A stretch of DNA of 64,000 nt from Gluconobacter sp. Gdi (GTDB lineage: Bacteria; Pseudomonadota; Alphaproteobacteria; Acetobacterales; Acetobacteraceae), in the NCBI RefSeq assembly GCF_014132155.1, contig NZ_BLJQ01000003.1:122450-186449 (forward strand). Reading direction: 5' to 3'. The notes under the pieces are model-generated. The model worked only from the letters and a program-made list of their open reading frames with translations, searched no databases and was not told the origin of the DNA. This document shows, piece by piece, positions 27,788 through 35,658 of the stretch. The number at the start of each line of letters is the position of its first letter. The stretch's first letter is position 1. The position numbers and the translations under genes are program-made.

Positions 27788-29028
27788 TGTCAGGATTGCA
27801 GCCACCTCGCGGCACACACGACCTTATTGGCGACACGATGCGCCGTCACCACCATGTGGTGCAGACGGCCAGAGCTGTTTTGGAAACCTATGGCTTTGAA
27901 GAGTGGAGCACCCCCATCTTCGAAGATACGCGGGTTTTCTCGCGGACACTCGGGGAAACCTCCGATGTCGTCTCCAAGGAAATGTACACCTTTGAGGACC
28001 GGGGCGGCGAAAGCATTACGCTGCGTCCCGAGAACACAGCCTCAATCTGTCGTGCTCTTGTGACGAACGGCCTGACCCAGTCCTTACCTCAGAAGGCATT
28101 CTATCACGGGCCGATGTTCCGTTATGAGCGCCCGCAAAAGGGGCGTTATCGCCAGTTCCACCAGATTGGTGCGGAGTTGCTGGGCGCAGAAGGCCCTCTT
28201 CGAGACGCCGAAGTCATCACAATGGCCTACGACATTCTGAAAGCGCTTGGTCTTTCAGAACATGTTGTTCTGGAAATCAACACGCTCGGGGATATTGCGT
28301 CCCGACAGGCGTGGCGTGAGGCTCTGGTGGGGTATTTCCGTCAGCACGCAGATGCGCTTTCTGAAGAAAGCCGAGTGCGTCTTGAGGTAAACCCGCTGCG
28401 AATTCTGGACAGCAAGTCCGAGCAGGATCGTGCGCTACTGGCCGATGCACCGGCATTTGCGGATTATCTGAACGATGAGTCTCGTAAATTCTGGGACGAC
28501 CTGCGGTCTTACCTGACGGCATTTGGCGTGAAGTTTGTCGAGAACCCGCGGATTGTGCGTGGCCTTGATTATTACAGCCACACGGCCTTCGAGTTTGTGA
28601 CGACGAAGCTGGGTGCTCAAGGCACTGTTCTGGCTGGGGGACGCTACGAAGGTCTGGTTGAGCAGATGGGCGGTCCTGCTGTTCCTGCAATTGGCTGGGC
28701 CGGTGGTATTGAGCGTCTTGCCCTGCTGCTTGAGGACGCGCCTGCTGTTCCTGCTGGAATTGCAATTGTTCCTATGGGAGACGAGGCTCTTCTCAAAGGT
28801 GCTGCGATTGCCCGCTCACTGCGCGAAGCGGGACTGCGTGCTGAAATTGAGACGCGTGGGAACATGAAGAAGCGCATGGAGCGCGTCGTGAAGTCCGGTG
28901 CATCTCATGCGGTTGTTCTGGGTGATGAAGAAATTGCGCGCGATGTCGTGCAGCTTCGTGATCTGGGAACGCGTGATCAGCAGGAGGTATCTGTTGCGGA
29001 TCTGGTTCAGGCACTGAAGGGCGCCTGA
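27787..29028 (+). CDS. hisS: Histidyl-tRNA synthetase
   Basis: The 413-residue class II synthetase charges tRNA-His. It shows [11 protein letters not shown] at the N-terminus, motif 2 [21 protein letters not shown] near 110, the histidine-specific [13 protein letters not shown] near 260, motif 3 in [11 protein letters not shown], and the C-terminal anticodon-binding domain. It is coupled to ispG by a one-base overlap and followed by prfA with a gap of three bases. Confidence 0.97.
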   Translation: MSGLQPPRGTHDLIGDTMRRHHHVVQTARAVLETYGFEEWSTPIFEDTRVFSRTLGETSDVVSKEMYTFEDRGGESITLRPENTASICRALVTNGLTQSLPQKAFYHGPMFRYERPQKGRYRQFHQIGAELLGAEGPLRDAEVITMAYDILKALGLSEHVVLEINTLGDIASRQAWREALVGYFRQHADALSEESRVRLEVNPLRILDSKSEQDRALLADAPAFADYLNDESRKFWDDLRSYLTAFGVKFVENPRIVRGLDYYSHTAFEFVTTKLGAQGTVLAGGRYEGLVEQMGGPAVPAIGWAGGIERLALLLEDAPAVPAGIAIVPMGDEALLKGAAIARSLREAGLRAEIETRGNMKKRMERVVKSGASHAVVLGDEEIARDVVQLRDLGTRDQQEVSVADLVQALKGA

Positions 29029-29031
29029 CAC

Positions 29032-30093
29032 GTGGCATTTGACGACAGGCTTGAGCGAATTGTTGCGCGGTCGGAGGAAATTCAGGCTCTGATGTCCGCA
29101 GGTGAGGCGACGGGGGAAGAGTTCACGCGTCTCTCACGGGAGTATGCAGAACTCGAGCCTGTCGTTGCTTCAATCCGGGCCTGGCAGGACGCCGACACAC
29201 AGCGCGATGGAGCCAAAGCTCTTCTTTCTGACCCGGAGATGAAGGAACTGGCTCAGGCTGAGCTGGAAGAGATTGAAGCCCAGATTCCTGAACTGGAGCA
29301 CAATCTCCGACTCGCTCTTCTTCCTAAAGATGCAGCGGATGAACGCAGTGCTATTCTGGAAATTCGTCCGGCGGCAGGTGGTGACGAGGCAGGGCTTTTT
29401 GCCGCCCAGCTTTTCGATGCCTATCGCCGATTTTCGGAGCAGAATGGCTGGCGTTTTGAAGTCATGGAATACGCCGAGAATGAAGTTGCAGGTCTGAAAG
29501 ATGGCATGGCGACAATTTCCGGCCGTTCCGTGTTTGCTCGCCTGAAGTATGAGTCTGGCGTGCATCGCGTACAGCGCGTCCCAGCGACTGAAAGCCAAGG
29601 GCGCATTCATACGTCCACGGTGACGGTTGCTGTTCTGCCAGAAGCAGAGGAAGTGGACGTCACGATCAATGACGACGATCTGCGGATTGACGTTTATCGT
29701 GCGTCGGGTGCGGGTGGGCAGCACGTCAACAAGACGGAAAGTGCCGTTCGCATTACGCATATTCCTACTGGCGTCGTAGTGGCGATGCAGGAAGAAAAGA
29801 GCCAGCACAAGAACCGTGCCAAGGCTATGAAAATCCTCCGTGCACGTCTGTATGAGCGGCAGCGTTCGGCAGCACATGAATCCCGTGCCGCGGATCGACG
29901 CTCTCAGGTTGGAACAGGGGACCGGTCAGAGCGGATTCGGACGTATAACTTCCCGCAGGGGCGTGTGACGGACCACCGCATCAATCTGACGCTCTACAAG
30001 ATCGAACGCATCATGGCGGGCGAGTTTGATGAGATTATCGATGCGCTGACACGTGAAGAACAGACAGAGCTTCTGGCAGCTGAGGGCTTTTAA
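29032..30093 (+). CDS. prfA: Peptide chain release factor 1
   Basis: RF1 ends translation at UAA and UAG. The 353-residue product has the codon-recognition PAT motif ([14 protein letters not shown]) and the catalytic GGQ in [18 protein letters not shown] near 230. The start is GTG 29032. Its glutamine methyltransferase gene, prmC, lies downstream but is separated by a small gene on the other strand. The stop codon lies at the apex of a strong hairpin (30076-30105). Confidence 0.97.
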   Translation: MAFDDRLERIVARSEEIQALMSAGEATGEEFTRLSREYAELEPVVASIRAWQDADTQRDGAKALLSDPEMKELAQAELEEIEAQIPELEHNLRLALLPKDAADERSAILEIRPAAGGDEAGLFAAQLFDAYRRFSEQNGWRFEVMEYAENEVAGLKDGMATISGRSVFARLKYESGVHRVQRVPATESQGRIHTSTVTVAVLPEAEEVDVTINDDDLRIDVYRASGAGGQHVNKTESAVRITHIPTGVVVAMQEEKSQHKNRAKAMKILRARLYERQRSAAHESRAADRRSQVGTGDRSERIRTYNFPQGRVTDHRINLTLYKIERIMAGEFDEIIDALTREEQTELLAAEGF

Positions 30094-30105
30094 AGCCTCA
30101 GCTGC
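30076..30105. repeat. Hairpin centred on the prfA stop codon
   Basis: Arms 30076-30090 and 30092-30105 form a 14-bp stem with one bulged G. The centre GGCTTTTAAAGCC contains the prfA stop TAA (30091-30093). The stop of the convergent small gene at 30098 lies in the right arm. No U-tract follows on either strand. Confidence 0.75.
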
Positions 30106-30556
30106 TGGGAACTGCGCAAACAGCAGCCCGTCCATGCCGATGAGTGGCGACGGATGGATCGTTGTAATCTACTAAAAAAAAGTCTGTGAAATTATTGCTT
30201 CCGACTGCATCCAGGGCATGGTCTTGCGGGCTATGAAGCTGTCCGTCGCTGCTGACCTGATGCGTTTCCTGATGTCCGTTGTGCATGATGGTGATTTCGC
30301 CGCACAGGGCGTAGTCAACATCGTTGCGTCCGGCAGGCAGCGTGATGGTCTGCGTTTCTCGCGATTTGGATAAGCCAAGGCGGAAGGTCGCCACCAGGTT
30401 ACCGTTCAGGTAAAGGCGAGAGACTTCGGAGATTTCTTCAGGAGCACGTTCATCGGTGACGGTGAAGGTGCCAGGAAGTTCAGACTGGGCGCTGGCTGAA
30501 TGCAGGGCGCATCCCAGAAGAAGGACCGAGAAGAAAAATGCACGTTTGGACTTCAT
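30098..30556 (-). CDS. Small exported protein of unknown function
   Basis: The product of about 152 residues has a signal peptide (KSKRAFFFSVLLLGCALHSASA, cleavage before QSELPG). A small beta-rich domain follows: GTFTVTDERAPEEIS, RLYLNGNLVATFRLG, TQTITLPAGRNDVDYALCGEI. The C-terminus is His-rich (ATHRHGRAAVC). There are two Cys after cleavage, which could pair. I do not recognise a family. The gene is inserted, in the opposite direction, between prfA and prmC. ATG 30556 or GTG 30562 may start it. Only about 30 bases separate it from prmC on the divergent side. Confidence 0.7.
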   Translation of the reverse strand: MKSKRAFFFSVLLLGCALHSASAQSELPGTFTVTDERAPEEISEVSRLYLNGNLVATFRLGLSKSRETQTITLPAGRNDVDYALCGEITIMHNGHQETHQVSSDGQLHSPQDHALDAVGSNNFTDFFLVDYNDPSVATHRHGRAAVCAVPSS

Positions 30557-30586
30557 GATCACAGGTATAGCAGGTTCACTGACAAA

Positions 30587-31435
30587 ATGACTGCAAAAGA
30601 TGACATTCTTCAGCGTGCAGCAGTGGTCTTGCAGCAGGCTGGACTTGAAGATCCTCGTCGTGAAGCCCGATTGCTGCTGTCCTGGGCCACGCAGCGTGAT
30701 CTGGCTGGATTGTTCGCTCTGAACGTTCTTTCGGAAGATGAAGCGAATCGCTTTGAGGCGGCTGTTCAGCGGCGGGCGTCTCGCGAACCTCTGGCTTTCA
30801 TCACGGGTGAAACAGGGTTCTGGACTCTTGATGTCTTTACGTCACCCGAGACGCTGATTCCACGGGGAGACAGTGAAGCTCTGATTGAAGCGCTCCTGAT
30901 CGTTCGGCCGGACAAGGCGGAGGCTCTCACCATGCTAGACCTTGGAACGGGGACAGGGTGCCTGCTGTTGTCCGCGCTTTCAGAATATTCCCGGGCATGG
31001 GGGGTAGGCGTTGATCTTGCACCTGGCGCGGCACTTCTGGCCCAGCGGAATGCGGCTCGGAACGGATTGGAAAAACGCAGTGCGTTTTTGGCAGGGAACT
31101 GGGATTCTGCCCTGAACGGGCAGTTTGATGTCGTGATTTCCAATCCGCCCTATATCGAGAGTGCTGACGTGCCCGACCTGATGCCGGAGGTCTCGCGTTA
31201 TGAGCCCGCCCGGGCGCTGGATGGAGGAACGGACGGCCTGGATGCCTATCGGTTGTTGTGTGACGCGTTACCCCGACTGCTTGTTCCGGGGGGACATGCC
31301 ATTCTGGAAATGGGCATCGGGCAGATCGATGCTGTGTCCGAACTGGGGAGCCGGCGAGGGCTGAAAGAGGTCGTGCGGCATGATGATCTGGGGGGCATTG
31401 CACGCGCTCTTGTTCTGCAGCGGACAGAAAACTGA
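30587..31435 (+). CDS. prmC: Release factor glutamine methyltransferase PrmC
   Basis: PrmC methylates the glutamine of the GGQ motif in RF1 and RF2. The 282-residue product MTAKDDILQRAAVVLQQAGL has an N-terminal helical substrate-binding part (DPRREARLLLSW, REPLAFITGETGFW), the SAM motif LDLGTGTGCLLLSAL near 115, and the NPPY catalytic motif in VVISNPPYIESAD. ATG 30587 is chosen from the family N-terminus; the frame is open further upstream. No strong terminator follows. The region 31436-31688 holds no convincing gene. Confidence 0.95.
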   Translation: MTAKDDILQRAAVVLQQAGLEDPRREARLLLSWATQRDLAGLFALNVLSEDEANRFEAAVQRRASREPLAFITGETGFWTLDVFTSPETLIPRGDSEALIEALLIVRPDKAEALTMLDLGTGTGCLLLSALSEYSRAWGVGVDLAPGAALLAQRNAARNGLEKRSAFLAGNWDSALNGQFDVVISNPPYIESADVPDLMPEVSRYEPARALDGGTDGLDAYRLLCDALPRLLVPGGHAILEMGIGQIDAVSELGSRRGLKEVVRHDDLGGIARALVLQRTEN

Positions 31436-31688
31436 GGAAAGACGTTGGCTTAAGGGCCGAGAGTTGGTATGACCCAAAAGCTACGTTTTGGAGTGAAAGC
31501 CGTAATGGCGGTTTTTTCCTCACGGAGTTGCTCCTGTTGGCCGTCTTTCAGTAAGCCGGTAACAGATGAGAAGGCTGGCCAGTGTCCAGCCACAGCGAGA
31601 TAGACAGACGTCTTTTCGACAGCGGCGGATGCATCCTTCTGCAAGGGCAGAAGAGGGGCCCGCCATCAGGAAAGTGCATCACGGGTCG

Positions 31689-32129
31689 ATGAATATGAAG
31701 CGTATAAGAGGCCGGCATCATCGTGCAGGCGGCGGGACACCACGCACAAGTAGTTCCCAGACCCCTCTGAACCGCAACCATGTGTTTGACAGCAATGGCC
31801 CGGACCTCAGAATTCGCGGAACTGCTCAGCAGCTTTTCGAGAAGTATCTCCAGCTTGGTCGGGATGCCACCGGAACCGGGGACCGTATTCTTGCGGAAGC
31901 CTATTTCCAGCATGCCGAGCACTATTTCCGCATTCTGAATGCGATGAATCAGGCGGCCCAGCAGAGTCAGCAGGAGCGCAACGAGCGTCAGGCGCAGCGT
32001 CAGCGCGCTTATGAAGATCGTCGTGAGCCACATGGCGAAGAAAATTATCAGGGCGGGGACCGTGAAGGTGGCGAACAGCCTTCCTTCGAGGCCCAGCGGC
32101 CTCAGGACGCTTCAGCCGACGCTGAATAA
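31689..32129 (+). CDS. DUF4167 domain protein
   Basis: The product of about 146 residues starts MNMKRIRGRHHRAGGGTPR. The DUF4167 core reads DSNGPDLRIRGTAQQLFEKYLQLGRDATGTGDRILAEAYFQHAEHYFRIL when spaces between residues are ignored; its key anchors are RIRGT, YLQLGRDA and AEHYFR. A charged Gln/Arg/Glu-rich disordered tail follows (QQERNERQAQRQRAYE). Proteins of this type are restricted to alphaproteobacteria and are basic at the N-terminus, suggesting nucleic-acid or ribosome contact; the function is not known to me. The start is chosen at the conserved MKR-R-G-R beginning; the frame is open back to 31566. A strong terminator follows. Confidence 0.82.
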   Translation: MNMKRIRGRHHRAGGGTPRTSSSQTPLNRNHVFDSNGPDLRIRGTAQQLFEKYLQLGRDATGTGDRILAEAYFQHAEHYFRILNAMNQAAQQSQQERNERQAQRQRAYEDRREPHGEENYQGGDREGGEQPSFEAQRPQDASADAE

Positions 32130-32135
32130 GATTTG

Positions 32136-32172
32136 AAAAAGAGCCGGTCCTGAAAAGGGCCGGCTCTTTTTT
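32136..32172. terminator. Bidirectional intrinsic terminator
   Basis: AAAAAGAGCCGGTCC-TGAAAA-GGGCCGGCTCTTTTTT between the convergent DUF4167 and glycosyltransferase genes. The right end overlaps the glycosyltransferase stop codon by two bases. Confidence 0.92.
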
Positions 32173-33040
32173 ATATCCGCCCTACAAACCGTTCGGGGAG
32201 GTGCCAGAGCTCGGTTCCATTGATGTGGAGGTCGAGCCGGTACTGGTCATGATCGCGGTCAATTGCGCTTTGTTCGACCGCATGACGCCAGTTCTTTAGC
32301 CGCTGGTCCTGCTGATCGAATGTTGGGTGGACAATCGGGAGGCCTGCCATGTTGCGGAGCATGTTCTCCCAGTCCTGATCAAGGAGGCGCTGGTGCTGGC
32401 CGGCATTTTCTGAGCTCCAGGGCTGCGTTCGAGTTCGGTTCAGACGCCTGAGGCCTGAGGCAAGGTCTGCGTAACGCAGGTGGAAAAGAAATAGCGGTGC
32501 TGTCAGTTGAGGGCTGACTTCTTTGCAACAATGAAAGCCAGGAGCCCACGTCACCGCGGCGCGGATGAGTACAGGCTTACACATCGCACTCGAAAATCGT
32601 AAATGCTGCCTCTGGATTGAAACCGGCCGACTATAATCGAAGTCAGTCTCGCTGTTGGGCAGATGGATGACATCCAGCCCCGTGGCTGTGACGACAGGGC
32701 TACTATTGGCGACGGCAAAATGGGTGAGGGACGGGTACATGGCAGGATCTGCCAAGAGAAGCTCATCCACATCACTGTAAATGACGCTGTCATACCATTC
32801 GAGAAGACTGGCACAGAATGCGCCAACGGCACGTGTGCGTCGTTCGTCATCCTGAGGAGAGCGTGGAATTCGGATCCTGTTGACCTGACCGAGATGATCC
32901 GTCGATCCGTCATTGGAGCCATGGTCAATAACGTAACATGACGCTTCGCCGACCTGAGCGCCATAATGCCGACGCCAGATCTGAAGATGTTCTGGTTCAT
33001 TATAGGCCATGGTGACGACGGCAAGAGGCTTCTTGATCAT
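32171..33040 (-). CDS. Glycosyltransferase family 2-type protein
   Basis: The 289-residue product starts MIKKPLAVVTMAYNEPEHL. It matches the family 2 subgroup with LPLAVVTMAYNE-type beginnings and the nucleotide-sugar motif YSDVDELLLADP (DVD as the metal-binding DxD, near 95). CYVIDHGSNDGSTDHL is the first Rossmann segment. There are no membrane segments. The acceptor is unknown; cell-surface polysaccharide is the likely context. ATG 33040 is preferred to TTG 33055. It stands alone between a terminator and the tRNA-Met gene, with no sugar-pathway neighbours. Confidence 0.78.
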   Translation of the reverse strand: MIKKPLAVVTMAYNEPEHLQIWRRHYGAQVGEASCYVIDHGSNDGSTDHLGQVNRIRIPRSPQDDERRTRAVGAFCASLLEWYDSVIYSDVDELLLADPAMYPSLTHFAVANSSPVVTATGLDVIHLPNSETDFDYSRPVSIQRQHLRFSSAMCKPVLIRAAVTWAPGFHCCKEVSPQLTAPLFLFHLRYADLASGLRRLNRTRTQPWSSENAGQHQRLLDQDWENMLRNMAGLPIVHPTFDQQDQRLKNWRHAVEQSAIDRDHDQYRLDLHINGTELWHLPERFVGRI

Positions 33041-33112
33041 GTCAACATGATACAAAAATGCTTTCAGATCAGATACCTGAAAGATTTTTATTTAATTTTA
33101 GGAAAATATGGA

Positions 33113-33187
33113 TGGTAGCGGTGGACGGATTTGAACCGCCGACCAAGGGATTATGATTCCCCTGCTCTACCACTGAGCTACACCGCC
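33113..33187 (-). tRNA. tRNA-Met (anticodon CAU), elongator type
   Basis: A 75-base cloverleaf including encoded CCA. On the reverse strand it begins GGCGGTGTAGCTCAGTGGT; the anticodon loop ATCATAA gives CAU; the T-loop is GTTCAAATC; the 3' end is CACCGCTACCA. The first acceptor pair is G-U, and there is no run of three G-C pairs in the anticodon stem as in initiator tRNA. A tRNA-Ile(CAU) precursor with modified C34 cannot be wholly excluded. Confidence 0.93.
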
Positions 33188-33219
33188 ATCCCACCGGGTA
33201 ACCCGGCGTTGAGGCGGGT

Positions 33220-33247
33220 TTTTAAGGGGGATCTGTTGGTGTGTCAA
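33220..33247 (-). promoter_or_regulatory. Possible tRNA-Met promoter
   Basis: On the reverse strand TTGACA (33247-33242) is followed after 16 bases by TTAAAA (33225-33220), about 33 bases upstream of the tRNA 5' end. The -35 box is perfect; the -10 box is poor. A GC-rich stretch follows. Confidence 0.35.
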
Positions 33248-33361
33248 CACGTTATCAAAAGGAAAATGCAGGATTTTAGTCACCGCATTTTTCACAATGG
33301 CCATATCTGTTATGGTTTTCTGAATCCCTCAATTCCCTCTTGATATGGAGCTTCCTGCCTA

Positions 33362-34549
33362 GTGACGCAGCACTTCGTCAGCACGCTGTTTGCCGTAAGG
33401 TCTTATTTTACGTGGCTTCCGGCAGCCGTTGTTTCTGTTCTGATGCTCGCGGTCGTGGGTATTCTAGCTTTTTATTGCGGTAATCTCGTAACGTCCCTGA
33501 CGTTGCGGATCCCCGGCTCCCGAAGTGGTGCCCTGATCCGCCGGATCGTGGCTGCGCTTCGGCGTCCAACACGGATTATGATCGCACTGCTTGCGATGAT
33601 TGCGGCTTTGCCTGCCGTGACAGGCTTTGCCTACGAGACTGAACAGAACCTCAGACTCTTTTTCCTGTTCCTGCTGGTTCTGACGTTTGGCTTCTCTGCC
33701 ATTATCGTTTTCCGGATCATGACGGAAGCGTATCTCAATCGGCTTTCTTCAAGAGAACAGACCGACGACATCATGATCCGTACGCACCAGACGCAGATCC
33801 GCGTTCTGAGGCGGCTGACGGAAATCATGGTGGGCATTGTGACCGTGGCGTCTGCCCTTATGCTGTTCCCGTCCGTGAAACAGTATGGTGTGTCGCTCTT
33901 TGCTTCGGCTGGAGCCGCATCACTGATTGTGGGTCTTTCTGCGCGTGGCTTGCTGACCAATCTGATTGCAGGCGTGCAGATTGCCGTGACCCAGCCCATT
34001 CGTATGGAAGATCTCGTCATCATCAATGGTGACTGGTGCTGGGTTGAGGAAATCAACGCGACATATGTTGTGCTGCGGGTGTGGGACTGGCGCCGTCACA
34101 TTGTGCCTATCTCTTACTTCCTGGAGAACCAGTTCGAAAACTGGACGCATAATTCTGCGGCGATCATCGGTGTTGTGTTCCTATGGCTCGATTATGAGGC
34201 GCCAATGGATCGCATCCGGGAGATGCTCAATGAGATCATCCGCACATGCCCACTCTGGGACGGCAAGGTTTTTGATGCGCAGGTGGCGGACTGTAACTCT
34301 CAGGTGATGTCGATCCGTATTATCGCCAGTGCGCGCAATGCTCTTCAGAGCTGGGATCTACGGTGTGATATCCGGGAAAAGATTATCGCACGGATCAGGG
34401 AAGAATGTCCGGAGGCTCTGCCGCGGGCACGTTTTGCCATGATGCCACCCCGGCCGGGGGCTGAGGCTTGGCCAAGCGAGCTTTTGTCTCCAAAGATCGA
34501 TCGGCCGCCGCCGGGAAGTTATATGGGCCCTGGAACACCGGGGTCCTGA
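33362..34549 (+). CDS. Mechanosensitive channel, MscS family
   Basis: The 395-residue membrane protein has N-terminal helices (AAVVSVLMLAVVGILAFYCG; IMIALLAMIAALPAV; LFFLFLLVLTFGFSAIIVF). They are followed by the MscS pore helix and beta domain: ASAGAASLIVGLSARGLLTN, LIAGVQIAVTQPIRMEDLV, DWCWVEEINATYVVLRVWD, RRHIVPISYFLENQFENWTH. Channels of this family open under membrane tension and protect against osmotic downshock. The start is GTG 33362 with GGAG about 13 bases upstream. A terminator lies 6 bases after the stop. Confidence 0.9.
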   Translation: MTQHFVSTLFAVRSYFTWLPAAVVSVLMLAVVGILAFYCGNLVTSLTLRIPGSRSGALIRRIVAALRRPTRIMIALLAMIAALPAVTGFAYETEQNLRLFFLFLLVLTFGFSAIIVFRIMTEAYLNRLSSREQTDDIMIRTHQTQIRVLRRLTEIMVGIVTVASALMLFPSVKQYGVSLFASAGAASLIVGLSARGLLTNLIAGVQIAVTQPIRMEDLVIINGDWCWVEEINATYVVLRVWDWRRHIVPISYFLENQFENWTHNSAAIIGVVFLWLDYEAPMDRIREMLNEIIRTCPLWDGKVFDAQVADCNSQVMSIRIIASARNALQSWDLRCDIREKIIARIREECPEALPRARFAMMPPRPGAEAWPSELLSPKIDRPPPGSYMGPGTPGS

Positions 34550-34554
34550 GACAG

Positions 34555-34581
34555 AAACCATCGCTTCGGCGGTGGTTTTTT
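34555..34581 (+). terminator. Intrinsic terminator after the MscS gene
   Basis: AAACCATCGC-TTCG-GCGGTGGTTTTTTC, a stable UUCG-capped stem followed by six T. Confidence 0.9.
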
Positions 34582-34698
34582 CTTTTGAGAGACGTAATCG
34601 CTCTGCATCTGGCGGGATCAGCTTATGGCTGTTACGTCGGACTTGAGTGTTTCTGGTTGAAGCATGAATGCCGGATCTTGTGCAGGACTGAAGAAAAT

Positions 34699-35631
34699 AT
34701 GTCGGAACATCCTCAGACCATTCAGATCTTTCTTCCTTCCGGTGATCCTCAGGGTATTCGTACAGCAGCCATCACAACGCGCATTGTGCAGGTTGTTGAA
34801 ATTCCACGAGTGCGTCTTGAGTCCTTTCTGGAGATGCCTGAAGCCGGGTTTGTTGGTGTGTATGTTCTTTTTGGTGAGAATGAACAGACTTCCGCGCCCA
34901 TGGCTTATGTGGGGCAAACAGGGAACCTGGGTACGCGCCTGAAGCAGCACAATGAGAAGAAGGATTTCTGGAACCGTGCAGTTGTGGCGTTATCTTTGAC
35001 GCAGAGCCTGACGCTGACGCACGCTTATTATCTGGAATGGTTGTCAATCACTTGGGCCGCGAAAGCGCAACGCTTTGAGTTGGATAACGGTACGATCGGT
35101 ACCAAGCCGCATACGCCACAAGCGATGGAAGCCGAATGCCGGGAAATCTTTGAAACGTTTGATATTTTGCTGACGACGCTCGGTTATCCGCTCTTTGATC
35201 CATTGATCAGGGCTCGTGTTGTTCAAACTCCAGTCATCACTCCGCATGACACCTATAATCCTGTGGCATCGGAAGATGCGGAACAGGAATTTTATTGCAG
35301 AGCAGGGGGGGTGAACGGCCGAGCCCGTTACACTGAGGAAGGGCTTGTTGTTCTTGCGGGATCGTACGGAAGAACAGAGGTTTCCGAGGCATTTCTGAAA
35401 AACGGATATTACCAGAAGCGTCAGGAGTTGATTGATCAGGGCGTTCTTCGTGTGGAAGGAGAGCGTGTCATCTATACGCGTGACACGCTTTACAAGTCTC
35501 CTAGTTCATCAGCCGCCTATTTGCTCGGACGATCTGCCAATGGATGGTCTGAATGGAAGAATGGTACTGGGCAGTCCCTTGGCGAAGCACTGGGACGCTA
35601 CGGCTCTACGGAAGAAAGCGCTGCTGTTTAA
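34699..35631 (+). CDS. GIY-YIG nuclease-like protein with C-terminal DUF4357
   Basis: The 310-residue product starts MSEHPQTIQIFLPSGDPQG. Residues about 50-135 form a GIY-YIG-type domain: FVGVYVLFGENEQ, then MAYVGQTGNLGTRLKQH, where GVY and YVG replace GIY and YIG and the following Arg is present. The C-terminus is a DUF4357 domain (SSSAAYLLGRSANGWSEWKNGTGQSLGEAL). This domain pair is found scattered in bacteria, often near restriction or mobile genes, but none are here. No signal or membrane segment is seen. The frame is open upstream to 34468, across the terminator, so ATG 34699 is preferred. Function is unknown; possible DNA-structure binding or cleavage. Confidence 0.82.
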   Translation: MSEHPQTIQIFLPSGDPQGIRTAAITTRIVQVVEIPRVRLESFLEMPEAGFVGVYVLFGENEQTSAPMAYVGQTGNLGTRLKQHNEKKDFWNRAVVALSLTQSLTLTHAYYLEWLSITWAAKAQRFELDNGTIGTKPHTPQAMEAECREIFETFDILLTTLGYPLFDPLIRARVVQTPVITPHDTYNPVASEDAEQEFYCRAGGVNGRARYTEEGLVVLAGSYGRTEVSEAFLKNGYYQKRQELIDQGVLRVEGERVIYTRDTLYKSPSSSAAYLLGRSANGWSEWKNGTGQSLGEALGRYGSTEESAAV

Positions 35632-35648
35632 ACGCTGTTCTTCCGTAG
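35606..35648. repeat. Long hairpin enclosing the stop codon of the GIY-YIG gene
   Basis: CTACGGAAGAAAGCG (35606-35620) pairs with CGCTGTTCTTCCGTAG (35633-35648) over 15 bp with a single bulged base. The 12-base loop holds the stop TAA (35629-35631) in part. The convergent permease gene ends at 35659. No U-tract follows. Confidence 0.75.
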
Positions 35649-35658
35649 GGTGTGATTT

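Noticed and set aside
31450-31644. A 64-residue reverse frame between prmC and the DUF4167 gene
   Set aside because: It has a TTG start without a ribosome binding site and no recognisable motif.
33131-33343. A 70-residue forward frame beginning inside tRNA-Met
   Set aside because: It overlaps the tRNA on the opposite strand and has no ribosome binding site or motif.
33113-33361. Integration site of a mobile element at tRNA-Met
   Set aside because: No integrase, no repeat of the tRNA end and no atypical cluster nearby; the neighbouring glycosyltransferase alone is not enough.
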